From Xanthomonas sp. (lineage in GTDB: Bacteria > Pseudomonadota > Gammaproteobacteria > Xanthomonadales > Xanthomonadaceae), in NCBI RefSeq assembly GCF_017163755.1, contig NZ_JAFIWC010000009.1, forward strand, positions 62,001-126,000: 64,000 nt of DNA, read 5' to 3'. The notes under the pieces are model-generated. The model was given only the letters and a program-made list of their open reading frames with translations. It searched no databases and was not told the DNA's origin. Positions 36,745-44,355 of the stretch are shown piece by piece (within the stretch, counting starts at the first letter, position 1; the number at the start of each line of letters is the position of its first letter). The position numbers and the translations under genes are program-made.

Positions 36745-37043
36745 TGCCGGCGCTCTCGCGCCGCGAACGGCTCGCGGCCGCGGTGGCGTCCGGCGCGCTG
36801 GCGATGCCGGTGGGCGCTGCGCCGTCGGTGCCGCGCGTACGGCGCATCGGACCGAACGACCGGCTCGCTATCGCGACGATCGGCGTGGGCGGGATAGGCG
36901 GCGGCGCCATCGCCGCGCTGCGCGGCGAGAACATCGTCGAAGCGCATGCCGCGCGGTGGCCGCTGCGGCTGCAGGGCCACGGCGCTCCGGTGGCGTTCCG
37001 CAACATCTGGATCCGCACCATCGCACGGCCGGTGCCGCAATGA
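36744..37043 (+). pseudogene. In-frame fusion of a Gfo/Idh/MocA start to a DUF1080 end
   Basis: A 99-residue frame. The first 70 residues are a Tat-type leader (SRRERLAAAVASGALAMPVG) and the opening of a Gfo/Idh/MocA oxidoreductase (IGPNDRLAIATIGVGGIGGG, then ALRGENIVE, the Rossmann start). It then jumps to LRLQGHGAPVAFRNIWIRTI, which is the standard end of DUF1080 proteins. About 300 residues of the first and most of the second are missing, so an in-frame deletion joining two adjacent genes is the simplest explanation. The product cannot bind NAD or hydrolyse sugar. It keeps a coupled TGATG start. Confidence 0.7.
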
Positions 37044-37134
37044 GCGGGCCGCCATGAGCACGGCGTTGCCGCCGTCTGCGGCATCGCACCCATCCATGCC
37101 GGCGGCATGTCGGCCTTCCTCGAGGAGATATCGC

Positions 37135-37776
37135 ATGTACATCCGTTTGCTCGGCACCTGTCTGCTGGCAATGTCCAGCGGCATGAGCGCGCACGCCGCA
37201 GAACCGGCGGCTGCCGATTGGAAGCCGTTGTTCGATGGCAAGACGCTGGACGGCTGGCGCGCCAGCGAGGCGCCCGGTTCGTTCAGCGTGCGCGACGGCG
37301 CGATCGTGGTGCGCGGGCCGCGCTCGCATCTGTACTACCTGGGCCAGGTGCAGCGCCACGAGTTCCGCAATTTCGAGCTGCAGCTCGAGGTGATGACCAA
37401 GCCCGGCGCCAATTCCGGCGTCTACTTCCATACCGCCTGGCAGGATGCGGGCTGGCCGGCCAAAGGCTACGAAGTGCAGGTCAACAACAGCCAGAGCGAT
37501 CCCAAGCGCACCGGCGGCCTGTATGCGGTGGAGGACACCTTCCAGGCGCCGGCCAAGGACGATACCTGGTTCACGCTGCGCATCCGCGTCGAAGGCCACC
37601 GCATCCGCACCTTCGTCGACGACAAGCCGATCGTCGACTACACCCAGCCCGAGCGGCCGGAGCGGCCGGCCGACATGAAGGGCCGGGTGCTGTCCTCGGG
37701 CACCTTCGCGTTGCAGGCGCACGATCCGGGCAGCGAAGTGCACTACCGCAACATCAAGGTACGGGTGTTGCCCTGA
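37135..37776 (+). CDS. DUF1080 protein, 3-keto-disaccharide hydrolase family
   Basis: A 213-residue protein with a signal peptide ending near SAHAAEPA. The single DUF1080 (concanavalin-like sandwich) domain has DWKPLFDGKTLDGWRA at its start, FELQLEVMTKPGANSGVYFH in the middle and SEVHYRNIKVRVLP at the end. It is intact, unlike the minus-strand copy at 30.7 kb. A GAGGAG ribosome site precedes the ATG. Characterised relatives split 3-keto glycosides made by GMC-type dehydrogenases, so in this cluster it probably acts in the periplasm after the GMC/subunit-3 enzymes. The substrate is unknown. Confidence 0.85.
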   Translation: MYIRLLGTCLLAMSSGMSAHAAEPAAADWKPLFDGKTLDGWRASEAPGSFSVRDGAIVVRGPRSHLYYLGQVQRHEFRNFELQLEVMTKPGANSGVYFHTAWQDAGWPAKGYEVQVNNSQSDPKRTGGLYAVEDTFQAPAKDDTWFTLRIRVEGHRIRTFVDDKPIVDYTQPERPERPADMKGRVLSSGTFALQAHDPGSEVHYRNIKVRVLP

Positions 37777-38383
37777 GGCGCCCGTCCCATCCGCGGAGAA
37801 ACCCATGAACCCGCAGCGCCTGTTCCTCGCCGGTTGCATCGCCTGAGCCTGCGCGTGTCCTGTATCGCGAAGCCTTCCGCGCGATCGCCGCGGAAGCCGC
37901 CGGTGCGCCGGCGCCGGACGATCTCGATCTTCCCGGCATCGACGACGGCGTCGCCGGCATGGTCTTCATCGAAGCCGCGGTGGCTGGCGCGCGGCAAGGC
38001 GCGGCCTGGGTGACCTTCGCCGCGTAGCGCAGTGATGGCGCTGGCGAGCGCGAGCGGCTAAGCGCGAGGCAGCGGCGCTGCGCCATGGTCGCTCGGGGAC
38101 GTTCGCTTGCGCGCCGCGTACATGTCGCCACGGCACGGGTCGCCGTAGGGATGGCCAGGGCGAAATGTCGCTACTGGCAGTGTACGTTCGCCGCGCTCGA
38201 GCGATGGGCCTGGCGGATTCACGAGCTTGTGGAAGGCACGCGCGACGCTTTCCGAATCGCCGGCCTACGCCGAGCGCGCGCGGTCCATGGTCGCCGAGCG
38301 CGGCGACGCCTATGCGATGCCTGGCATCGACCTCACGTGCGCGCCGTAGCCGACCGGGCACCGCCTTCGCCCGGCAGCGCCAC
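37777..38383. other. Gene-free stretch holding decayed 3' ends
   Basis: No intact gene is present. It contains a 13-codon start (37805-37846), a Gfo/Idh/MocA tail (37848-38027, separate entry) and another protein-like tail at 38203-38349. That tail reads DGPGGFTSLWKARA and ends YAMPGIDLTCAP, then a stop; I cannot assign it. This looks like a graveyard of deleted genes. Confidence 0.45.
37805..38027 (+). pseudogene. Short gene start plus Gfo/Idh/MocA C-terminal remnant
   Basis: An ATG at 37805 with a GGAG site gives only 13 codons (MNPQRLFLAGCIA) before a stop. In another frame, from 37848, the sequence reads ARVLYREAFRAIAAEA, then DLPGIDDGVAGMVFIEAAV and AAWVTF before TAG at 38025. This is the usual end of a Gfo/Idh/MocA oxidoreductase. 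So the head of one gene has been joined to the tail of another with loss of frame. It complements the head-only Gfo/Idh/MocA fragment at 36744. Confidence 0.55.
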
Positions 38384-39316
38384 TCACGGCGCGACGCTGC
38401 GGTCGAGGAATTCCAGCATCGCCGCGGCGATTTCCCCGCCATGGGTTTCGATGGCGAAGTGGCCGGTATCGAGGAACCGCACTTCGGCGTTCGCATTGTC
38501 GCGCTTGAACGCTTCGGCGCCGGTGGGGGTGAAGAAGGGATCGTTCAGGCCCCAGATCGCCAGCGTCGGCGGTTGGTGCTGGCGGAAGAATTCGTGCAGC
38601 TGCGCGTACTGCTCGATGTTGGCGCCGTAGTCGAGCAGAAGATCCATCTGCGCTTCGACGCCGATGCGTTCGATCGCCGCGGAGGCCAGCTGATGGCTTT
38701 CCGGCGCGAGCAGCGAGACGTCCTTCACGCCTTCGGTGTACTGCCACTCGATCATCTCCGGCGTATTGAAGCGGCGCAGTGCCTCGCGGTTCGCGGCGGT
38801 GGGTGCGTTCCAGGCCTTGCGCATGTCGGCCCAGCCCGCGCTCAATCCTTCTTCGTAGGCATTGCCGTTCTGGCTCACGATCGCGCTGATCTTGTGCGGG
38901 TTGCCCACCGCCAGGCGCCAACCGACCGGGGCGCCGTAGTCGAAGACGTAGAGCGCGTAGCGGTCCATGCCCTTGGCGACGGTGAACGCGTCGATGACCG
39001 ATGCGAGCGTGTCGAACGTGTAGTCGAACCGGACCCCGGGCATCACCGTGGTCTGGCCGAAGCCGGGCAGGTCCGGGGCGATCACGTGATAGCGCTGCGC
39101 CAGCGCCGGTATCAGCTCGCGGAACATGTGCGAGGAAGCGCCGAATCCGTGCAGCAACAGGACCGTGGGCGCTTGCGGCCGGCCGGCCTCGCGGTAGAAG
39201 ACGTCGACGCCTTCGACCTGCATCGTCCGGTGGTGCACGCGTACGGGAGCGTCCGCGGCCGCTGCGGAGAACGCGGTGCCGAGGGCGGCCGCAAGAAGGG
39301 CAGGCTGGAGGTTCAT
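38384..39316 (-). CDS. Exported alpha/beta hydrolase with Asp nucleophile (dehalogenase/epoxide-hydrolase type)
   Basis: A 310-residue protein with a signal peptide ending near AAAADAP. The alpha/beta fold shows VLLLHGFGASSHMF (oxyanion strand) and the nucleophile elbow YVFDYGAPVG with Asp126 where esterases have Ser. Asp at the elbow is typical of haloalkane dehalogenases and epoxide hydrolases, which form an ester with the substrate. LAIWGLNDPFF and DTGHFAIE supply the usual acid/His region. Secretion to the periplasm is unusual for these enzymes but known. The gene faces away from a CGNR zinc-finger regulator, and two matching operators lie between them, so it is probably that regulator's target. 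Confidence 0.85.
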   Translation of the reverse strand: MNLQPALLAAALGTAFSAAAADAPVRVHHRTMQVEGVDVFYREAGRPQAPTVLLLHGFGASSHMFRELIPALAQRYHVIAPDLPGFGQTTVMPGVRFDYTFDTLASVIDAFTVAKGMDRYALYVFDYGAPVGWRLAVGNPHKISAIVSQNGNAYEEGLSAGWADMRKAWNAPTAANREALRRFNTPEMIEWQYTEGVKDVSLLAPESHQLASAAIERIGVEAQMDLLLDYGANIEQYAQLHEFFRQHQPPTLAIWGLNDPFFTPTGAEAFKRDNANAEVRFLDTGHFAIETHGGEIAAAMLEFLDRSVAP

Positions 39317-39346
39317 GGCGATTCCTTGGGTGGAAGGGTGCAGCGT

Positions 39347-39381
39347 AAGTAACCTGTATTAAACAAATATAGAGGTTACTT
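39347..39381. promoter_or_regulatory. Operator 1: AAGTAACCT-N17-AGGTTACTT
   Basis: A perfect 9-bp inverted repeat with a 17-base AT-rich spacer, 31 bases before the hydrolase ATG (minus strand). It has the same arm core and the same spacing as operator 2, centred 56 bases away. It is a strong candidate for the binding site of the adjacent CGNR regulator. Confidence 0.6.
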
Positions 39382-39405
39382 GAGCGTAGTGTGCGGTGGA
39401 CGTAG

Positions 39406-39434
39406 TAACCTGTCAAATCATATTTTTGAGGTTA
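39406..39434. promoter_or_regulatory. Operator 2: TAACCT-N17-AGGTTA
   Basis: The second copy of the AACCT-N17-AGGTT dyad. It ends four bases before the GTG of the CGNR gene and covers its GAGG ribosome site. Binding there would block that gene's own expression, suggesting autorepression. Confidence 0.55.
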
Positions 39435-39438
39435 TGAC

Positions 39439-40044
39439 GTGGCCGACACACAGCATCAGCGCGACGGCGACGCCGGCGAGGCTCCGATGGTCGGCGACCA
39501 TCTGGCGATGGACCTGCTCAACACGCAGGCGCGTGCGCAGGGCAGGGTCGTCGACCACTGGAACACCGATGGCGACGTGCTCCGCTGGTTGGCACGGCAT
39601 GGCCTGGCGTCGCCGCGCGGGCGCGGGGGCACCGCACCGGCGGGCCTGCTGGCTCGTGCGAGGACGCTGCGGACACAGGCCCATGAGCTGATCGCCAGGC
39701 GCAAGCAGGGGAAGGCCGGCGACATCGGCGGCCTCAACGAGTACCTGCATGCCTACCTCAGCGCGCCGGACCTGCAGCGCGATGGCGAGGGCAAGCTGGT
39801 GTTGGCGCGGGTGCCGCGCGGCGATGCGATGGCGTCGTTGCTCGGCCCGGTGGCCGAAGCGGTGGCGCAGCTGCTGGTGGAGGGCGACTTCGCCCTGGTC
39901 AGGCAGTGCGAACACCCGGACTGCATCCTGTGGTTCTACGATCGCACGAAATCGCACAAGCGCCGGTGGTGCAGCATGGCCCAGTGCGGGAATCGCCACA
40001 AAGCCGCGCAGTTCAGGAAAAGAAGCAGCGGCGAAAGCGTCTAG
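39439..40044 (+). CDS. ABATE/CGNR zinc-finger transcriptional regulator
   Basis: A 201-residue protein. The N-terminal ABATE domain (GDHLAMDLLNTQA, about residues 18-130) is a stress-binding helical domain. The C-terminal CGNR zinc finger has CEHPDC, a 15-residue gap, then CSMAQCGNR, giving the CX4C...CX4C ligands and the CGNR signature in a basic tail. The finger is thought to bind DNA. The gene starts with GTG at 39439 with GAGG seven bases before. It is divergent from the exported hydrolase, and both promoters hold the same inverted repeat, so it probably represses both until a substrate of the hydrolase appears. Confidence 0.87.
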   Translation: MADTQHQRDGDAGEAPMVGDHLAMDLLNTQARAQGRVVDHWNTDGDVLRWLARHGLASPRGRGGTAPAGLLARARTLRTQAHELIARRKQGKAGDIGGLNEYLHAYLSAPDLQRDGEGKLVLARVPRGDAMASLLGPVAEAVAQLLVEGDFALVRQCEHPDCILWFYDRTKSHKRRWCSMAQCGNRHKAAQFRKRSSGESV

Positions 40045-40081
40045 CCCGGACAGCGCCGGGCCCGATCCAACCCCGGGCTAG
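40041..40081. terminator. Dyad between convergent regulator genes
   Basis: CTAGCCCGG and CCGGGCTAG form perfect 9-bp arms 23 bases apart, beginning at the stop codon of the CGNR gene. The XRE regulator gene converges from the other side. It may serve as a shared terminator, but it lacks T-runs. Confidence 0.35.
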
Positions 40082-40289
40082 TACCGGTTATCGGCAGCCC
40101 CGTATCCGAGGACCAGGCCGACCGGGCCTGGCCACCCACCGCCGGATCGAGCATTGCCACTGAATCGCGTTGCCGCCGAGTCCGCGTCGGCTTGCACACG
40201 GGGCGTGTGCGCTCAGGCTGCGGCTGCGCCTGTAGGCGATCCACCGACAACTGCGAGTGTGCTGGCAGTGCACGGTGCCATGCCAGGCG

Positions 40290-41018
40290 TCATGTCTTTT
40301 TCCGCGACGCGGAGGCGCTGCGCCGGACCGCCTTCGCCTTGGGCTTGGCCGGCTTGGTCGCGACGGCCGGGGCGTTGCGCTCGCGCTGCGCCGCGGTCTC
40401 GTCGCCGTGCAGGGTCATCAGCGATTCCATCAGCTGCTCGTCCGAACTGGAGCACACGCCCAACAGCAGGGCTTCCTTGCAGCCTGCGGCGGCCAGGTAG
40501 GCATGGCCCATGTTGGAGTCGATGTAGACCGATTGCCCGGCGTCCAGGACGATCGGGTCGTAGAACTCGGTATGGACTTCGACGCGGCCTTCGAGCACGT
40601 GGATGTATTCCTCGCCGGAGTGGTGCACGAGTTCGCCGAACTCCTCGATGCTCTTGGCGCGCACCCGGGTCAGCACCGGGATCATGCGCTTGCGGCGCAG
40701 TTCCGGGCACAGGTAGTAGTAGTCGTAGTTGGGCGTGTTGACGCGGATCGCGTCCTCGATGCGTCCGATGCTGCGGCGCGCGGTCACCGCCGGCTCGGGC
40801 GTGTCGTCCTGCTCGGCGAACAGCTCGGACATGCGCAGCTGCAGGCGCTGGCTGAGCTGCAGCAGCTTGTCGTAGGTCAGGGTCAAACGGTCGTGTTCGA
40901 CCTTGGACAGCGTGGAGAGCGGAATGCCGGAATGCTGGCTCATCTGCTTCAGCGTCCAGCCCTTGCGCGCGCGCAGCGAGCGCAGCAGTCCGCCGATGGT
41001 GGGGTGTTGCGATTTCAT
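40290..41018 (-). CDS. XRE-family regulator with cupin domain
   Basis: A 242-residue protein. An N-terminal XRE helix-turn-helix (about residues 7-62; LRARKGWTLKQMSQHSGIPL, then STLSKVEHDRLTLTY) is joined to a cupin effector domain (about 110-190; HHSGEEYIHVLEGRVEVHTE, then AGQSVYIDSNMGHAY). A Lys/Ala-rich tail follows. This class senses a small metabolite in the cupin and controls amine, amino-acid or sugar catabolism. It is divergent from the peptidase operon, and the promoter there holds a dyad repeated almost exactly before the receptor operon at 47.6 kb. It is therefore the best candidate regulator for both. Confidence 0.9.
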   Translation of the reverse strand: MKSQHPTIGGLLRSLRARKGWTLKQMSQHSGIPLSTLSKVEHDRLTLTYDKLLQLSQRLQLRMSELFAEQDDTPEPAVTARRSIGRIEDAIRVNTPNYDYYYLCPELRRKRMIPVLTRVRAKSIEEFGELVHHSGEEYIHVLEGRVEVHTEFYDPIVLDAGQSVYIDSNMGHAYLAAAGCKEALLLGVCSSSDEQLMESLMTLHGDETAAQRERNAPAVATKPAKPKAKAVRRSASASRKKT

Positions 41019-41153
41019 CCTTACCTGCTCTCCTGGGGGAATGCCCGCAGCGGTGGAAGCGTCCTGGGCAGGATCATCATCGCCCCAGCGGGGAGCGTTG
41101 GAAAGGCCGGCAGCCCCCTGGATCCGCAGGCGATGGCGCGGCCAGGGGCGTGG

Positions 41154-41192
41154 TTGACAATTCTCTGATTAGGATCATTATTACCAAATCAG
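41154..41192 (+). promoter_or_regulatory. Promoter with overlapping operator, copy 1
   Basis: TTGACA (41154-41159), 16 bases, then CATTAT (41176-41181) make a good sigma-70 promoter for the peptidase operon. An inverted repeat, CTGATTAGG-N10-CCAAATCAG (41165-41192), covers its -10 region. Bases 41154-41181 match 47515-47542 with one change in 28. A repressor bound here would block RNA polymerase. Confidence 0.7.
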
Positions 41193-41263
41193 GACAAATA
41201 CAGCCCGCCTGGCCGATGATCGAATGCGGCGGGATTGCCCATCACCGCTCCGGAGAGTAAGCG

Positions 41264-43282
41264 ATGCGCGTAATTCCGTTCACGCTGTACGGCTGTCTGT
41301 TGACCCTGGGCCTGGCGTCGACAGCGGGCGCGCAACAGGCGCCCTCGGTGCCGCCCGCTGTCCCGCCGGTGACCGCGCCGGCGACCGCGACGCCGTCGCA
41401 ACCGCCGCAGACGCCCAGCCCCGACGGGGTGCCCGCGCTGACCCGCGCCGACGCGCAGGCCTGGCTGGACGGCTACCTGCCCTACGCGCTGGAGAGCGGC
41501 GACATCGCCGGCGCGGTGGTGGTGGTGGTCAAGGACGGCCAGGTGCTGCTGCAGAAGGGCTATGGCTATTCCGACCTGGACAAGCGCGTGCCGGTGGATC
41601 CGGAAGGCACGCTGTTCCGGCCCGGCTCGGTGTCCAAGCTCTTCACCTGGACCGCGGTCATGCAACTGGTCGAGCAGGGCAAGCTGGACCTGGACGCGGA
41701 CATCAACCAGTACCTCGACTTCGAGATCCCGCCGCACAACGGCAAGGCGATGACGCTGCGCCAGGTGATGACCCATACCACCGGCCTGGAGGAGCAGATC
41801 CGCGGGCTGATCAGCTCGCGCGCCGAGGAGATCGTGCCGCTGGACGCGGCGCTGAAGCGCTGGGTGCCCGAACGCATCCACGTGCCCGGCGCCACGCCGG
41901 CCTATTCCAACTATGCGACCGCGCTGGCGGGCTACGTCGTGCAGCGCGTGTCGGGCGAGCCGTTCGACGCCTATGTCGCGCGCCATATCTTCCAGCCGCT
42001 GGGCATGGCCCATGCGAGCTTCAGCCAGCCGCTGCCGCCGGCCTTGCTGGCCAAGGTGTCCAAGGGCTACGACAAGGCCTCCGACGGCACGCCGAAGGAC
42101 TACGAGTTCATCAGCCTGGCGCCGGCGGGCAGCCTGGCCGCCACCGGCGCGGACATGGCCCGTTTCATGATCGCGCACCTGCAGGACGGCGCCTATGGGG
42201 ACGCGCGCATCCTGGGTGCGCAGACCGCGCGCACGATGCATTCCACCGGGCAGGCGTCGGTGGGCCCGCTGAACCGGATGATGCTCGGCTTCTACGAAAC
42301 CACCGTCAACGGCCATCGGGCGATCGCCCATGGCGGCGACACGCTGTGGTTCCACAGCGACCTGCAGCTGTTCCTGAACGACGGCGTGGGCATTTTCGTG
42401 TCGATGAACAGCAGCGGCCGCGACGGCGCGACCGGGCACATCCGTGGCGCGCTGGTGCGCGGATTCGCCGATCGCTACTTCCCCGGATCCAAGGCGCGCG
42501 CGCCGGTGTTCGATCCGGAGCAGGCCAAGCTGCACGCCGCGCAGATGGCCGGCAGCTACGAAAGCAGCCGCCGCGCGCAGAGCAACCTGCTGTCGCTGGC
42601 GAACCTGCTTGGCCAGGTCAAGGTGATCGCCAACGAGGACGGCACGATCAGCGTGCCGATGGCCACGGACGCCAGCGGCGCGCCGAAGAAGTGGCGCGAG
42701 ACGGCGCCCTACCTGTGGCAGGACGTGGCCGGCAGCGACCGCCTGGCCGCCGACGTGGTCGACGGCAAGGTGGTGCGCTTCAGCATGGAACCGTATGCGC
42801 CGATCATGGTGTTCGAGCGCTTGTCGCTGTGGCGCTCGCTGTCGCTGCCGTTGCTGGCGGCCAGCCTGGCGGTGCTGCTGCTGACCGTACTGGCCTGGCC
42901 GGTATCGGCGCTGGTGCGGCGCCACTATGGCGTCGCCTACGGCCTGTCGGGCGCCGATGCGCGCGCCCACCGCGTGGCGCGACTGACGGCCCTGGCCGTG
43001 TTCGTGGCGATCGCCGGGGCGATGGGGCTGGTGGTGGCGATGCTCAACGACCTGGAACTGACCGGTCCCGGATCGGACCTGACGATCAACGCGCTGCGAC
43101 TGTTCGCGTTGGTGGCGCTGCCGGTCGGCGCGGCGCTGTCGGCATGGAACGCGTGGCAGGTGCTGCGCAGCCGGCGCCGCTGGCTCGCCAAGGTGTGGGC
43201 GGTGCTGCTGGCGCTGGCGTGCCTGTTCCTGCTGTGGGTGGGCCTGGCCAACCACCTGATCGGCTATGGCGCGTACTACTGA
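41264..43282 (+). CDS. Exported serine beta-lactamase-fold hydrolase with membrane tail
   Basis: A 672-residue protein. A signal peptide ends near TAGAQQ, then a Pro-rich linker to residue 55. The class C beta-lactamase/D-peptidase fold shows Ser122-x-x-Lys125 (SVSK), a YSN at about 214 and HGG at about 356, the three active-site motifs. After a beta-rich extension, four hydrophobic helices occupy about residues 525-670, so the enzyme is tethered in the inner membrane with its domain in the periplasm. Such enzymes act as D-Ala peptidases, esterases or D-aminopeptidases. As first gene of an operon with a D-Glu-type epimerase and peptide transporter, it probably trims D-amino-acid peptides. Confidence 0.88.
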   Translation: MRVIPFTLYGCLLTLGLASTAGAQQAPSVPPAVPPVTAPATATPSQPPQTPSPDGVPALTRADAQAWLDGYLPYALESGDIAGAVVVVVKDGQVLLQKGYGYSDLDKRVPVDPEGTLFRPGSVSKLFTWTAVMQLVEQGKLDLDADINQYLDFEIPPHNGKAMTLRQVMTHTTGLEEQIRGLISSRAEEIVPLDAALKRWVPERIHVPGATPAYSNYATALAGYVVQRVSGEPFDAYVARHIFQPLGMAHASFSQPLPPALLAKVSKGYDKASDGTPKDYEFISLAPAGSLAATGADMARFMIAHLQDGAYGDARILGAQTARTMHSTGQASVGPLNRMMLGFYETTVNGHRAIAHGGDTLWFHSDLQLFLNDGVGIFVSMNSSGRDGATGHIRGALVRGFADRYFPGSKARAPVFDPEQAKLHAAQMAGSYESSRRAQSNLLSLANLLGQVKVIANEDGTISVPMATDASGAPKKWRETAPYLWQDVAGSDRLAADVVDGKVVRFSMEPYAPIMVFERLSLWRSLSLPLLAASLAVLLLTVLAWPVSALVRRHYGVAYGLSGADARAHRVARLTALAVFVAIAGAMGLVVAMLNDLELTGPGSDLTINALRLFALVALPVGAALSAWNAWQVLRSRRRWLAKVWAVLLALACLFLLWVGLANHLIGYGAYY

Positions 43283-43320
43283 TTGAGCCGGCGGGCCGCG
43301 TCTGCTGCCCGCCGCCTTCC

Positions 43321-44355
43321 ATGGGTGTCCTTGCCGAGGTGCGCGTGATCGCCGGACCCATCGAACTGGAGCTGCACAACGAACCGCTGCCGCTGTCGGC
43401 GCCGTTCCGTATCGCCGGGCACGTGTTCGACGCGATGCCGGCGACGCTGGTCACCCTGCGCGACGGCGCGCACGTCGGGCGGGGAGAGGCGGCGGGCGTG
43501 TACTACACGCACGACCATCCCGAGGCGATGATCGCCACGCTCGAGGCGTTGCGGCCGCGCATCGAGGCCGGCATCGACCGGCAGGCGCTGCGCACGCTGC
43601 TGCCTGCCGGCGGCGCGCGCAATGCGCTGGACTGCGCGCTGTGGGAGCTGGAATCGCAACGCAGCGGCGTGCCGGTGTGGAAGCTGGCCGGTCTGCAGCA
43701 AGTGCGCCCGCTGCTGACCACCTTCACCGTCGGCGCCGACGATCCGGCGGTGATGGCCGAGCGCGCGGCGGCCTATGTGCAGGCGCGCGCGTTGAAGCTC
43801 AAGCTGACCGGCGATGCGGAACTGGACGCCGCGCGCGTGCGCGCGGTGCGCGCGCGCTGTCCGGACGCGTGGATCGGGGTCGACGCCAACCAGGGCTACG
43901 ACGCGCACAGCCTGCCGCCGCTGCTGCCGGCGCTGGTCGAGGCGAAGGTCGCGCTGCTCGAGCAGCCGTGCGCGCGCGGCCGCGAGGCCGACCTGGACGG
44001 CATCGAACGCGCGCTGCCGTTTGCCGCGGACGAGAGCATCCTGGACCTGGCCGAACTCGAGGCGCGCCACCACCGCTTCGACGTGATCAACATCAAGCTG
44101 GACAAGTGCGGCGGGCTCACCGAAGGCTTGCTGATGGCCAGGCGCGCGCGCGAACTGGGCAAGCGGGTGATGGTCGGCAACATGTGCGGCACCAGCCTGG
44201 CCGCGGCGCCGGCGTTCGTGCTGGGGCAGCTGTGCGACGTGGTCGACCTGGATGGGCCGATCTTCCTGGCCCAGGACCGCGCGCCGTCGGTGCGCTACGA
44301 GGACGGCCGCATCTTCTGCGGCGACGAGGTCTGGGGCTGCAGGGCCGGCGCATGA
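43321..44355 (+). CDS. dgcA: Enolase-superfamily dipeptide epimerase / N-acetyl-D-Glu racemase (DgcA-like)
   Basis: A 344-residue protein with the muconate-lactonizing subgroup plan. An N-terminal capping domain is followed by a barrel with the catalytic KxK (Lys159-Leu-Lys161 in LKLKLTG) and metal ligands in GVDANQGY, LLEQP and ADESI. Lys in INIKLDKCGG is the second base. This set fits L-Ala-D/L-Glu epimerases and the related N-acetyl-D-glutamate racemase DgcA. The presence of a DgcN-like gene in the same regulon favours DgcA; dipeptide epimerase is the alternative. Starts at ATG 43321; its stop overlaps the transporter start (ATGA). Cytosolic. Confidence 0.78.
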   Translation: MGVLAEVRVIAGPIELELHNEPLPLSAPFRIAGHVFDAMPATLVTLRDGAHVGRGEAAGVYYTHDHPEAMIATLEALRPRIEAGIDRQALRTLLPAGGARNALDCALWELESQRSGVPVWKLAGLQQVRPLLTTFTVGADDPAVMAERAAAYVQARALKLKLTGDAELDAARVRAVRARCPDAWIGVDANQGYDAHSLPPLLPALVEAKVALLEQPCARGREADLDGIERALPFAADESILDLAELEARHHRFDVINIKLDKCGGLTEGLLMARRARELGKRVMVGNMCGTSLAAAPAFVLGQLCDVVDLDGPIFLAQDRAPSVRYEDGRIFCGDEVWGCRAGA

